64,000 nt of DNA from Flavobacterium cheongpyeongense (GTDB lineage Bacteria > Bacteroidota > Bacteroidia > Flavobacteriales > Flavobacteriaceae), in contig NZ_QJHK01000002.1 in assembly GCF_003202435.1 (NCBI RefSeq), forward strand, positions 62,001 through 126,000, written 5' to 3'. The position numbers and the translations under genes are program-made. The notes under the pieces are model-generated. The model did no database searches. It saw only the letters and a list, made by a program, of their open reading frames with translations, and had not been told where the DNA came from. Shown here one piece after another: positions 28,098 through 38,141 of this stretch; position 1 is the first letter of the stretch, and each line of letters starts with the position of its first letter.

Positions 28098-29318
28098 CTA
28101 TTTTTTGTCTAAAATCTTTTGCAATTCGATACCAGCCATAATAAACGGACCAACAGCCTTGGCATCATCATCCCGAATAGGCTCTGAAATATAATATTCG
28201 AATGAGCCATCGCGATCCTGAGGATTTTTTCCTCCTAAACCAGCCACGGCGCAGCATTTTGTGATTGAAATTGTTTGATCTTCATTTTCTTTTATAAATT
28301 GTTTGATAATGCCGTTAAAACCAACTTTTGCTGCTGTAATAAAATTTTTATCTAAATATCCTTTTCTGTAAGCTTTTGAAAATGAATAGACAAACATGGT
28401 AGAGCAGGTTGATTCTAAATAATTTCCTTTCTCAGCAGGCATATCCATTACTTGCCACCACAGGCCTGTTTTGGGGTCTTGGGCTTTGAGCACTGCTGTA
28501 TAAACTTGTTGCAGAATTTTAACTAACTCTTTTTGTTTGGGATGATTTTCTGGAACAAAATCTAAAATATCAACCAAGGCCATGCAATACCAACCTTGCG
28601 CCCGCCCCCAGGTATGAGCAGATTGACCGGTTTGTTTATTGGCCCAAAATTGCGCTCGCTTTTCATCATAACCATGGAAATTTAAACCTGTTTTGGGGTC
28701 AAAAGTGTGTTCTTGAATGCGTTCAACCTGTAAAATCGCCTCGTCAATTCCTTTTGAAACATTAAAAGTTGTCCCATATTGCGCCACAAACGGGTCGGCC
28801 ATATACACGCCATCCAACCACATTTGCCACGGATAACTTTTTTTGTGCCAATAGCCACCATCGGTATTTTTTGGATGACCTTCAAGCTGTTTATGAAGTA
28901 CATCCATTGCGGTTTTGTATCGCTCTTCTTTAGTTTTTTCGTAAATTGAAAAAAGTATTTTTCCGGAATTTATAAGGTCAAGACTATATTTTTCGAGTTC
29001 ATAACCTCCTAGGATTTTACCTTCCTTATCAATTAACTGATCGGCATAACTCAGTGCATAATTCCAGTATTTCTGATTTTTGGTATAGGTATAAAGTTCC
29101 TGATTGGCGAGTGCAATGAGACCATTGGTGTAATTCCATTTTGGATATTTTACTCCATCCAGAAATACTGGATTTGGAACCCGTCTTTGATCAGAATCTG
29201 CCATTTTCTTAGCCCATTCAATTGGTGCAATTTGATTGTCCTTTGGTTTTGACTGTCCAAATGAAACCCAATGAAAAACTACTAAAGAGATAATATAATA
29301 TTTAATTTTGCGGATCAT
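28098..29318 (-). CDS. Unsaturated rhamnogalacturonyl/galacturonyl hydrolase GH105
   Basis: A 406-residue (alpha/alpha)6-barrel enzyme with a signal peptide (1-21). The GH88/GH105 signatures are present: WLDGVYMADPFVAQYG with the presumed catalytic Asp169, SAHTWGRAQGWYCMALVDIL, LWWQVMDMP and NYLESTCSTMFVYSFSKAYRKGYL. These enzymes hydrate the 4,5-unsaturated uronic acid left at the non-reducing end by pectate or rhamnogalacturonan lyases, so it acts directly after the PL1 lyases. The signal peptide and lack of T9SS tail suggest a periplasmic location. It lies 126 bp after GH43 on the same strand. Length is normal for the family. Confidence 0.92.
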   Translation of the reverse strand: MIRKIKYYIISLVVFHWVSFGQSKPKDNQIAPIEWAKKMADSDQRRVPNPVFLDGVKYPKWNYTNGLIALANQELYTYTKNQKYWNYALSYADQLIDKEGKILGGYELEKYSLDLINSGKILFSIYEKTKEERYKTAMDVLHKQLEGHPKNTDGGYWHKKSYPWQMWLDGVYMADPFVAQYGTTFNVSKGIDEAILQVERIQEHTFDPKTGLNFHGYDEKRAQFWANKQTGQSAHTWGRAQGWYCMALVDILDFVPENHPKQKELVKILQQVYTAVLKAQDPKTGLWWQVMDMPAEKGNYLESTCSTMFVYSFSKAYRKGYLDKNFITAAKVGFNGIIKQFIKENEDQTISITKCCAVAGLGGKNPQDRDGSFEYYISEPIRDDDAKAVGPFIMAGIELQKILDKK

Positions 29319-29444
29319 ATTTTTTTCTTAATAACCTGTTAGTAAGGAATTAAAAACGATTTCCGATACATTTTTTATTCCGTTTGTCTGGTAAAAAATC
29401 TAATTGATGTTTTTTAACAAACCAATGATTGATAGAGATATTTT

Positions 29445-31091
29445 TTAATTTTTTTCTACTCTAAACCAGTCGTAATCTGCGTAACTGCTGTCGTTAACAG
29501 ACTTGCTTCCTGTTGCAAATAATCCAATTTTTGCTCCAACCCAACGTCCGGCAGCAGGTTTGAACGGTTTACCAAAAGCTTTGAAGTTTTTGCCATCAAT
29601 ACTATAATAAAAAGTAACTTTTGAATCAAAGGGTTCTTCGTTTTGCAGCATTTGGACCCTTGCACGCAGATAAACCGCTTTTTGATCGATAGCGACTGAA
29701 GCAGCTTCAGTTTCTACGTCTTTTGATGTACGGGCATTTTTCATGACACGCTGTACCAGTTTCAGTTTACCGGTAGCATCCTGCTCAATTGAGATATAGG
29801 CATAATCTTCGCCAAAAATAACTAAGCCTGTACCGCATTCTTTTGCATCAGGGTTGGCTTCAAAAGTTAATTTTGCCGTAGCTGTAAAATCCGGAGCAGG
29901 AAATTTTTGTAATAAAAGATTCGGCATCATCCATGTCGTTTTGATATTTTCATCGCGAGGGATACAATTTAGTCGCACATATCCTAAATTAGCAGATGAC
30001 CATCCCCATTGTTTCGCCGGATTTTGATTTGCCTGCCACTGCCATTGCAAACCGAATTGATGACCATTGAACTCATCAGAAGAAAGCTGAGGAGTAGGCG
30101 GATAATCTTTACCTACATTTGGTTTTGTCCACTCCATTACAGGCTCTCCAATACCGTCATTATTGGTATCTTCCCCCATGATAGGCCAGCCCTCTTTCCA
30201 TGTCACTGGCTGCAGGTTTACAATGCGACCATAAGCCCAGCGATCTTGAAAATGTATGAACCATCCGTCTCCGTTTGGTGTTTCTACATATCCTCCCTGA
30301 TGCGGTCCGTTCATTTTTGTATCTCCCTGATGTAAAACAATTTTAGCTTCATAAGGGCCCCAAACATTTTTGGAACGCATCGCTAATTGCCATCCCGGTT
30401 TTACACCTCCGGCTGGAGCCATAACCCAGTAATAGCCGTCTCGTTTGTACATTTTAGAACCTTCGACGGTTGTGTGTCCATTATGCCCATCAAAAATCAT
30501 TGCTGAATTGCCTATTAGTTTTGTACCATCCGGTATCATTTCTGATATCATTAAAACAGTCTTTACATTGGCACGGCTTCCTGCAAAAGCATAAGACAGA
30601 TAGGCTTTTCCATCCTCATCCCAAAACGGGCAGGTATCAATGATTCCTTTAGATTCTTTTACTAATACCGGTTCATCCCAAATGCCTGCAGGATCTTTGG
30701 TTTTTACCATATAGATTCCGAAATCAGGATCTCCCCAGTAAATATAATATTCGCCATTATGATAACGGATTGAAGGAGCCCAAACTCCATCGCCATGTCT
30801 TACAGTCTGATAATGTTCGACAGGAAATTGATTTTGTAAGGCGTATCCAATCAATTCCCAGTTTACAAGGTCATTTGAATGCAGGATTGGAAGTCCCGGA
30901 GAACTGTTAAAACTTGAAGCGGTCATATAATACCCATTTTTACCTGTACATACATCCGGATCTGAGTAGTCTACATGTAAAATAGGATTCTTGTATTTTC
31001 CGTTTCCTAAATCGGCATTCCAAACCTGAGCCTTTGCTCCCATTACATAAACTGCCAAAACTACGGACAGTAATAATTGTTTTAATTTCAT
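29445..31091 (-). CDS. GH43 arabinofuranosidase/xylosidase-like enzyme
   Basis: A 548-residue exported glycosidase (signal peptide 1-21, ending in GAKAQ). A five-bladed GH43 propeller occupies about 25-330, with the base Asp44 in HVDYSDPDVC, the pKa-tuning Asp in DTCPFWDEDGKAYLSY and the acid Glu210 in HTTVEGSKMYKRDGYYWVMAP. A C-terminal concanavalin-like domain (about 345-545, FNGHQFGLQWQWQANQNPAK, KIGLFATGS) is the beta-xylosidase C-terminal type. In pectin loci such enzymes usually remove arabinose or xylose side residues; the exact sugar cannot be read from sequence. It is the first gene after the hairpin at 31207. Confidence 0.88.
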   Translation of the reverse strand: MKLKQLLLSVVLAVYVMGAKAQVWNADLGNGKYKNPILHVDYSDPDVCTGKNGYYMTASSFNSSPGLPILHSNDLVNWELIGYALQNQFPVEHYQTVRHGDGVWAPSIRYHNGEYYIYWGDPDFGIYMVKTKDPAGIWDEPVLVKESKGIIDTCPFWDEDGKAYLSYAFAGSRANVKTVLMISEMIPDGTKLIGNSAMIFDGHNGHTTVEGSKMYKRDGYYWVMAPAGGVKPGWQLAMRSKNVWGPYEAKIVLHQGDTKMNGPHQGGYVETPNGDGWFIHFQDRWAYGRIVNLQPVTWKEGWPIMGEDTNNDGIGEPVMEWTKPNVGKDYPPTPQLSSDEFNGHQFGLQWQWQANQNPAKQWGWSSANLGYVRLNCIPRDENIKTTWMMPNLLLQKFPAPDFTATAKLTFEANPDAKECGTGLVIFGEDYAYISIEQDATGKLKLVQRVMKNARTSKDVETEAASVAIDQKAVYLRARVQMLQNEEPFDSKVTFYYSIDGKNFKAFGKPFKPAAGRWVGAKIGLFATGSKSVNDSSYADYDWFRVEKN

Positions 31092-31206
31092 TTTAAAGAG
31101 TATTTAATCAACATGTTTTTACTAAAAAACATTTATATAATAATTGATACTGATTCTGCTCAGATTAAATTGTCTGAGATCTCAGCCTTAGAAAAAACAT
31201 GGTAGG

Positions 31207-31240
31207 AAAAAGAAGTATCCGGGGTGATACTTCTTTTTTT
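31207..31240 (-). terminator. Hairpin terminator/attenuator after the SusCD group
   Basis: A perfect 13-bp inverted repeat (AAAAAGAAGTATC / GATACTTCTTTTT, loop CGGGGT) lies 28 bp past the DUF4957 gene stop. It is followed by T tracts on both strands and is best placed to end or attenuate transcription of the lipoprotein-SusC-SusD-DUF4957 group before the enzyme genes. Confidence 0.75.
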
Positions 31241-31267
31241 AACTAAACAATTAACCAACAAATATAT

Positions 31268-32917
31268 TTAAGGAAGCCATCTGACATCTCCTACCTTGTT
31301 GGTGACAATAGGAGAATTGGCATCCTTAATCGTTAAATCACCTGCCGTAGGATTCACAAACAGATTTTGTGCACTAATGCCTAATTCGGTTCCTTTAATA
31401 GCCGATGCACCTAATAAATAGTCTGTAGTTGTGTAGTTATTACTGAATTCAGTAGTCGAATTAGCAGCAATAGACTGAATAACTTTACCACAGGCAGAAG
31501 CTAATAGCACATTTTTGAAAATTAAGGTAGACCCTACTGCCGATGGCAAATTGATTAAGGAACGGTTATAAGCATAATCGTAAATCGTTATGTTTTGATA
31601 TTCCAGATGAATTGGATATGCCGAAGAACCGTAATCAAATAGATTTTTAAAATTTCGGTTTTTATCTGTTGTCTGATAATAGTCCCTCATAAAAGTACAG
31701 TTGGAGAAAACGGCACTTTTTACATTGTCTGCTCCAGCTGAACCAAATGCAAATGTTCCATAAGGTCCTGTGTGTCCTCCCACTTCATCAAAAGTGCAAT
31801 AGCTCATATCAAGGCTTCCAATTTCTTTGTATTTTCCGTTACCCTGATGTCTCCAGAAACCACGTTTAAAATGATTGAAAACACAGTTGTAGAATGAAAT
31901 TTCTCCTAATGTCCATGAATTACCGCTGTTCATAAAGTAGCTGGCATCAATGGTTTGATAAAAACGGATGTTTTCAAATGCCAAAGCTGTCAAATACGAT
32001 CCCTCTGCGATGTTCCAGTTACCGTTCATTTCGATTTGCGGGCGCTCTCCTTGCGTACCTCCTATCAGCTTGAATCCTTTTGAGATCGTAAATGGGGTAA
32101 TTTTAAATAATGAACCTGCTTCCAGAAAGTATTCAGTTCCTTCCGGAATAGCCGGATCGGTGTTATTAGCTCTCAGCAGGGCATCTAAATCCATTCCGTT
32201 AGTGACGATAATCGTTTCTGCTGATGGACCTGCAGAACGAAAAATTACCTGATTATAGGGTTTATCATAGGTCCCCGGCTTATTATTATCAAAAACATTC
32301 AAATTGTATAGCGTATTTTTTTCTAGACCTGTGATGGTTGCTTCTCCCTTGCTTATTTCATTTGCTGTCAATTTGCGCCCTATTGCGGGAAGTTCTTTAG
32401 ATTGTGCCGGAGCTACAGAGATACTATCTACAGGATTCTGTGCATCGATTATCCAGGTTGCAGTTACCTCATTTTCAGTGATATTTACTTTCTCAACTTT
32501 ATTCAAAATTGAGGCATAAGCAGGACGCTCTTCTGTCAAAGCATTTGTGTAAGCCCATTGAGAATTGAATTTAGGATTGTCACTATTCGCACGAACCCTA
32601 ATATAAAATTGTGTTTTATAAGGAATATTGTTCATCAAAATTTGTGTGTCTGTAATCGTATATGATTTGAACAGACTGGAATAGTAATTATCCATATGCA
32701 ATTCTACCGTATACGAAACAGCATTATTTACCTTGTACCATACTACTGCAATAGAATTACTTTTAACCACAGGTGCAGTCAGTACAAATTTAGGCTGAAA
32801 CAAATCTCCAACCTTTGCATACGCAAATTCGTCTTGCTGGCAAGAGTTTAACATTCCTCCAAGCAAAATCATGCTAAAGAATGATACAATATAAATAGCT
32901 CTTTTTGAATTTTTCAT
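31268..32917 (-). CDS. Surface lipoprotein with FN3 and DUF4957/DUF5123 domains
   Basis: A 549-residue lipoprotein with lipobox LNSC (Cys26) followed by QQDEF, an acidic stretch like the surface-export signal of flavobacterial lipoproteins. Two fibronectin-type III repeats (about 40-230; VLTAPVVKSNSIAVVWYKVN, TENEVTATWIIDAQNP) precede a parallel-beta-helix region (about 235-549) with DUF4957 and DUF5123 features (IPEGTEYFLEAGSLFKITPF, YCTFDEVGGHTGPYGTFAFG, LIFKNVLLASACGKVIQSIA). It takes the SusE/SusF position just after SusD and so is probably a pectin-binding surface component; no catalytic residues are evident. Only 12 bp separate it from SusD, so they are cotranscribed. Confidence 0.82.
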   Translation of the reverse strand: MKNSKRAIYIVSFFSMILLGGMLNSCQQDEFAYAKVGDLFQPKFVLTAPVVKSNSIAVVWYKVNNAVSYTVELHMDNYYSSLFKSYTITDTQILMNNIPYKTQFYIRVRANSDNPKFNSQWAYTNALTEERPAYASILNKVEKVNITENEVTATWIIDAQNPVDSISVAPAQSKELPAIGRKLTANEISKGEATITGLEKNTLYNLNVFDNNKPGTYDKPYNQVIFRSAGPSAETIIVTNGMDLDALLRANNTDPAIPEGTEYFLEAGSLFKITPFTISKGFKLIGGTQGERPQIEMNGNWNIAEGSYLTALAFENIRFYQTIDASYFMNSGNSWTLGEISFYNCVFNHFKRGFWRHQGNGKYKEIGSLDMSYCTFDEVGGHTGPYGTFAFGSAGADNVKSAVFSNCTFMRDYYQTTDKNRNFKNLFDYGSSAYPIHLEYQNITIYDYAYNRSLINLPSAVGSTLIFKNVLLASACGKVIQSIAANSTTEFSNNYTTTDYLLGASAIKGTELGISAQNLFVNPTAGDLTIKDANSPIVTNKVGDVRWLP

Positions 32918-32929
32918 ATCTAATTCAAT

Positions 32930-34831
32930 TTAATAGTTAAAACCATAATAATTCTGAATAGCTCCACGATGATCCGAAATCACTTTAGAAGGATAAGGAC
33001 ATAAATAACGTAACGGGTCAGCTGGAGATTTACTTGCGGCATTGTTGAAATTTATGAAACCTCTAAAACTCCATTTGATCTCATTATTTGGCTCATAAGA
33101 TTGTGTATCATTGTTTAAGGCATACCATTTTGTTGCAAAAACCGTCTCTGTATATCCAGCAGGTTTAGATTGTAAAACCGGATCAATTCCTTTGATATCT
33201 AAAATTGTTTTACTTGCGTTATTAGTGTCGGGATTCGGGATCTCTTTCCAGTAAACACTTCCCGGAACATTATCTACACCGGGAACATAAGCACCATTGG
33301 CTACTTTACCCCAGTTCACAAATTTGTTGTATTGATTGTAAATTACCTCCCCATATTTGTTCCAACGGGCTAAATCAAACTTACGTTTACTTTCACCACC
33401 TAATTCCCATGCACGCTCATCCATAATTGCCTGAAAAAATAAATCCGGATTTGATTTAGAAGCTACGTAACCATCTACTTTTGCGGCCCAGTCTGCCTGA
33501 TCAAATGCTCTGCGACGTACTCTTTTTAAAGCTTCCTGAGCATCCTGACGAGGTCCAAATCGTTCATTCACTGCTTCGGCATACATTAACAGGACATCAG
33601 CAAATCGCATCCATGAGTAGTTAATACCTGTTCCTTTTTGACTTGTGCTTCCTAGTGGGGCAGTTGAATAAAGCTTAGACCATTTTGCAACAGCCAGCTT
33701 AGCTAAGTCTAGACGAATTACCTGTTTTAAATTGGCATCATACGAATAAGGTGCGCAGGTAATATCCCGTCTCAAATCTTTGCTATCAAACGAATACAAA
33801 TACGTTCCGGCTAAACTAACAAGGTTTCCTGAAGCACTTCCGTAAGCATGAGTTCCTTCCAAAATGGGGATACCAATAGCATAACCATATTCACCCGAAG
33901 TATTTTTTAACAATGGTAATGAAAATATAACGTCATCATTAACCGGTGTTACCCAATTGTTTTGCTTTACCCAAAAATCACGGTAACTTAATTTCAGGTC
34001 ATGTTGCCCTTCATTAATTACTTTGCCTAAATATTGAATTGCAATATCATAATACAATTCATGATTTTCTCCACGAACCATGTGTCCAATACTGGCAGCA
34101 TTACTATCAGGTCGCAAAGTCCATCCTCCACGGGTAAGTGCAAGTAAACCAATCAAACCCTGATTAAAGCTTCTTGATGCACGCTCTGGACCATAATTCA
34201 GTTCACTGGCATATTGCATTAAAGGTTCTACAGATTTTAAATCATCTATTAAAAATTCAAGGATTTTGTTTCTATCTGTTACTCCTACCCTAAAATCCTC
34301 ATCACCGGTTGATGATGTAGTACGAAAGATCACATCTCCCCAAATACGGATCATATCTAAATATACCATTGCACGAAGGGTTTTAACCTCTCCATACATC
34401 TGTGTAATATTTGAAGCCTCCGTTTTACTGGCATTTTTGTACAGATCAGAGCCTTCAATCCCTTGAATAACATCATTGGCATTATTGATAATCTTGTACA
34501 TGGCATTCCATGTAGAATTCAAAGTTGTCCAATAAGGTTTCGGTTCAAAACAGGCAATGTCAGACCCATTAACATTTACCGTATTTGTACTAATCGCTGA
34601 CATCTCTACATCGGTATTCGGATTAAAAACAAAAGCAAGTCTGTTTGAATAGGCATCATCTGTCAGCATAAGGGTATATACTCCCGCAACGGCTGATTGT
34701 ATTTCACTTTCAGAACTAAAAACTTCAGCCTCGGTAAAACCGGTTGCCGGATGTACGTCTAAATAATCATCGCAAGCTGTAAAACACAGTGCAAAACTAA
34801 ATAGCATACTTAATAATATCTTTTTATTCAT
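32930..34831 (-). CDS. susD: SusD/RagB-family glycan-binding lipoprotein
   Basis: A 633-residue outer-membrane lipoprotein that caps the SusC transporter and captures oligosaccharides. The lipobox is CFTAC (Cys20) followed by DDYLDVHPATGFTEAEVF, the usual SusD opening. The TPR-like helices include TLNSTWNAMYKIINNANDVI and TLRAMVYLDMIRIWGDVIF. The C-terminal SusD domain has NYSWMRFADVLLMYAEAVNE, and ELGGESKRKFDLARWNKYGEV, all family signatures. It follows SusC by 20 bp. The context (pectate lyases, CE8, GH28, GH105) indicates pectin-derived oligosaccharides as ligand, but this is inference. Confidence 0.95.
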   Translation of the reverse strand: MNKKILLSMLFSFALCFTACDDYLDVHPATGFTEAEVFSSESEIQSAVAGVYTLMLTDDAYSNRLAFVFNPNTDVEMSAISTNTVNVNGSDIACFEPKPYWTTLNSTWNAMYKIINNANDVIQGIEGSDLYKNASKTEASNITQMYGEVKTLRAMVYLDMIRIWGDVIFRTTSSTGDEDFRVGVTDRNKILEFLIDDLKSVEPLMQYASELNYGPERASRSFNQGLIGLLALTRGGWTLRPDSNAASIGHMVRGENHELYYDIAIQYLGKVINEGQHDLKLSYRDFWVKQNNWVTPVNDDVIFSLPLLKNTSGEYGYAIGIPILEGTHAYGSASGNLVSLAGTYLYSFDSKDLRRDITCAPYSYDANLKQVIRLDLAKLAVAKWSKLYSTAPLGSTSQKGTGINYSWMRFADVLLMYAEAVNERFGPRQDAQEALKRVRRRAFDQADWAAKVDGYVASKSNPDLFFQAIMDERAWELGGESKRKFDLARWNKYGEVIYNQYNKFVNWGKVANGAYVPGVDNVPGSVYWKEIPNPDTNNASKTILDIKGIDPVLQSKPAGYTETVFATKWYALNNDTQSYEPNNEIKWSFRGFINFNNAASKSPADPLRYLCPYPSKVISDHRGAIQNYYGFNY

Positions 34832-34851
34832 AATTTAAAAATTTGATTTAA

Positions 34852-37800
34852 TTAAAATGATAACTGAGCTCCCAAAGTATAGTTCCTTGTTCTTGGATAT
34901 GCATTATGATCAACGTTAGGTGTCAGTCCTGTTGCTAGATTAACTTCCGGATCATAACCTGAGTAATTCGTCCAGACAAATAAATTAGTACCCGTTACAT
35001 ATAGACGAACTTTATTAAATGTTAATTTCTGAGTTACATTTAAAGGAATTGTATATCCAATAGAAAGTGTATTCAGTCTCAAGAAAGAACCATTTTCAAC
35101 AGCATAAGACGAAGCAATAGGACGACCGATTGAAGTTGGGTTCCACATAGTGGCATTTTTATTAAAATCTGCCAAAAGTGCCGGTGAGTAACGGAGATCG
35201 TTCCCCATGTCATCAAAATTTCTCCAACGATTCTCCAGCGATACTTCCATCCCTAAATTATTTTGGTTGTTTTGATACCACGAAGTCATCATGACTTTGT
35301 TGGCGTTGAAAACATCAAACCCATATACAAAATTGAAAAAAGTAGAGAAATCAAAATTTTTCCATACTGCATTCAGTCCAAAACCTCCTGAATATTTTGG
35401 GTTAGTGTCACCAATAACTTTTCTGTCGTTTGCACCAATTACGTAGGTATTTGCATCTGATGGATCAACAGGTGTCAATTTTTTAAATTTAGCATTTCCC
35501 GGACGCGGATCACCTGACAGGTTTTTGGAGTTGGCCACACCATCTTTAAGTTTCCATGTTTTTGTTAATGGATCAAATGAATCAAAATCATCCATAGTGT
35601 AAAAACCATCATTAACAAAACCATAAATCAAACCTTTAGTTCCTCCAACGTAAGCACGATAATCATCATCATTTAGCAATTGTGTTGATGCCCAATTTGA
35701 ACTAAGAATCCATTCATTCTCTCCGCTTGAAAGTGCATCAATTTTATTTTTATTGTATCCAATATTGAAATTTACATCCAGATGAAAATCTTTTTGCTGA
35801 ACGACATTTGCATTAACTGCAAATTCAATTCCTTTATTAGATGTCTGTCCTACATTGGTCATGATTTTACTAAAACCTGATGATCCGGGAATATCAGAAG
35901 GTACTAATAAATCTTTTACAGTATTTTGATAAATTTCAACATTACCTGTAATTCTTTCTTTAAAGAATCCAAAATCAACACCAAAGTTTGCAGTGTAAGT
36001 TGTCTCCCATTTCACATTAGGATTGTTTAAATACGTTACTTTACCATTCGGATTATAAAAATTATAGTAATAATGGCTACTTTCTCCCCAGCCTACTGAT
36101 TTATCTTGTGAAACACCATAATATTTTGCATACAAATCGCCATCAATTCGGTCATTACCCGAAACTCCGTAACTTAAACGTAATTTTAAATTTGAAATGG
36201 TTTCATTATCTTTTAAAAACTTTTCATTCGACATTCTCCAGGCAAATGCTGCTGCCGGAAATAATCCCCAGCGATTATCCGGACCAAACTTTGTCGAACC
36301 ATCTGCACGAATCGTAAATGTTGCCAGATATCTGTCATCAAAACTATAATTTACACGGCCGAAGAATGATGAAATTTTATTAGGCGAGCCTTCTTTTGAA
36401 CTGTTTTGATATGGTGTTCCCAGGGCTAGATTATCCAAAGCTTTTTCTGCAGTTATATTTTCAGGAAAATAACGAGTGGTATAAGTCTTAGAAAAACTCC
36501 TCTGGTCTTTCATTTCCTGCCCCACCATAACCTGAAAATCATGAAGTGTATTAATTTTAAAATTATAACTTAATACATTATTTAATTGTTTACGAGGGCT
36601 TTGTGTCATTTGCCAGCCTACTACTGGCAGATTATTATTCTCATTTGCTGTTTTAGTATCTATTCCCCAAAAACGGCCGTCTTCTTCATACTGGTATTCA
36701 AAACCAAATGAGCTGCGAAGACTCAATCCTTTCATGATATTCCAGGTTAAGGCTCCAACTGTATTGAATGTACGTTTCGTACGATTACGATAATTTCTTT
36801 CAGCTTCCTGTATCGGATTGAAACGTTTAACAGGCTCATAATCTTCCGGATCAAAATAAGTATCATCTTCCGGCAATGTCATGTAATCCTGTAAACCCAT
36901 TGTTGGTGCCTGACGTATTGCGCTAAGCAAACTAACCCCCTCTGTACCTGATCCCTCAATTGTTTGATTTATAAAACGGGATTGGAATTCAAAAGTAAAT
37001 TTATCAGACAATTTAGTATTAAGGGTCAGGTTCATGTTGGTCTGCTTTAGACCAGTTCCTATCAATACCCCGGGCTGATCCTGATTCGTTATCGCAAACT
37101 TAAATTTTGTTTTTTCGTTACCGCCATTCATACTAAAATCAAGGTATTTAGTAATCGGGTTAGTACCAAAAATTTCATCCTGCCAGTCTACTCCCTTGTC
37201 TCCTTTATAAATATACATTTCATTGGCCTGTCCGTAACGATTGTAAAAAGCAGTTGGATTTGAAGTTTTTCCTTTTTCATACTCATATTGCATCATAACA
37301 TATTCATACGGATCCATTACATCGAGACGGTTCGCTAAGGTTTTTATTTGCATATAACTGTTTATATTTACAGAAACCTTCCCTACTTTAGGATTTTTTG
37401 TAGTTACTAAAATAACTCCGTTAGCACCACGGGCACCATATATAGCAGTAGATGCGGCATCTTTTAATACTTCTACCGATTCGATATCCGTTGGCGGAAT
37501 ATCATTTAGTTTTGCCACTTCGAACCCGTCAACCAAAATTAAAGGCGAATTATCCTGAGTAATAGAACCTCCTCCACGAATTCGGATCATGATTTCAGAA
37601 CCAGGAGAACCATCTGCCGAAGTAATCTGAACACCCGGTAATTTACCAACCAATGCTTCAGCTACAGAACTGGTTGGAACTTTTTCTAATACAGTGCCTT
37701 TTATACTGGAAACAGCACCGGTTAGGTTTCCACGCTTTTGTGTACCATAACCAATTACTACTACTTCATTCAATTCACTGGTCGATTCTCTCATCTCGAT

Positions 37801-38079
37801 GTTAATTCCGGAAGTACGTCCATTTAAGGGTACGGTAATATCCTCCAAACCAATAAACTTAACCAGCAAAACAGCTGTTTTAGGATTAATTACTTTGATG
37901 GAGAATTTTCCGTCAAAATCACTGGTAGTATTTGCTTTTTCATTTTTTACAATAATTGTTGCGCCTGGAATAGAACCCATTTTATCTCTCACAACTCCCG
38001 TAACAGTTATTTCCTGAGCATAACCGGCAATCGTCAGGAACAAGACGATTAATGTGCTCATGATATGTTTTTTTATCAT
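34852..38079 (-). CDS. susC: SusC-family TonB-dependent oligosaccharide transporter
   Basis: A 1075-residue outer-membrane importer. After a signal peptide (ending in GYAQE) comes a carboxypeptidase-regulatory-like domain (about 22-105, VTGVVRDKMGSIPGATIIVK), the plug (ELNEVVVIGYGTQKRGNLTG, the TonB-box region; VEVLKDAASTAIYGARGANG) and a long beta-barrel ending in YTLGAQLSF, a proper aromatic C-terminus. It forms the pedal-bin complex with the SusD protein encoded directly downstream and depends on TonB-ExbBD. By context it imports pectic oligosaccharides. It is preceded by a small lipoprotein gene (62 bp gap), an unusual order, since SusC is commonly first. Confidence 0.95.
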   Translation of the reverse strand: MIKKHIMSTLIVLFLTIAGYAQEITVTGVVRDKMGSIPGATIIVKNEKANTTSDFDGKFSIKVINPKTAVLLVKFIGLEDITVPLNGRTSGINIEMRESTSELNEVVVIGYGTQKRGNLTGAVSSIKGTVLEKVPTSSVAEALVGKLPGVQITSADGSPGSEIMIRIRGGGSITQDNSPLILVDGFEVAKLNDIPPTDIESVEVLKDAASTAIYGARGANGVILVTTKNPKVGKVSVNINSYMQIKTLANRLDVMDPYEYVMMQYEYEKGKTSNPTAFYNRYGQANEMYIYKGDKGVDWQDEIFGTNPITKYLDFSMNGGNEKTKFKFAITNQDQPGVLIGTGLKQTNMNLTLNTKLSDKFTFEFQSRFINQTIEGSGTEGVSLLSAIRQAPTMGLQDYMTLPEDDTYFDPEDYEPVKRFNPIQEAERNYRNRTKRTFNTVGALTWNIMKGLSLRSSFGFEYQYEEDGRFWGIDTKTANENNNLPVVGWQMTQSPRKQLNNVLSYNFKINTLHDFQVMVGQEMKDQRSFSKTYTTRYFPENITAEKALDNLALGTPYQNSSKEGSPNKISSFFGRVNYSFDDRYLATFTIRADGSTKFGPDNRWGLFPAAAFAWRMSNEKFLKDNETISNLKLRLSYGVSGNDRIDGDLYAKYYGVSQDKSVGWGESSHYYYNFYNPNGKVTYLNNPNVKWETTYTANFGVDFGFFKERITGNVEIYQNTVKDLLVPSDIPGSSGFSKIMTNVGQTSNKGIEFAVNANVVQQKDFHLDVNFNIGYNKNKIDALSSGENEWILSSNWASTQLLNDDDYRAYVGGTKGLIYGFVNDGFYTMDDFDSFDPLTKTWKLKDGVANSKNLSGDPRPGNAKFKKLTPVDPSDANTYVIGANDRKVIGDTNPKYSGGFGLNAVWKNFDFSTFFNFVYGFDVFNANKVMMTSWYQNNQNNLGMEVSLENRWRNFDDMGNDLRYSPALLADFNKNATMWNPTSIGRPIASSYAVENGSFLRLNTLSIGYTIPLNVTQKLTFNKVRLYVTGTNLFVWTNYSGYDPEVNLATGLTPNVDHNAYPRTRNYTLGAQLSF

Positions 38080-38141
38080 AACTACTATATTTTATTTAGA
38101 TTTAGATTTGTTTTTTAAATCTGTTCATCATTGGATTTTAT

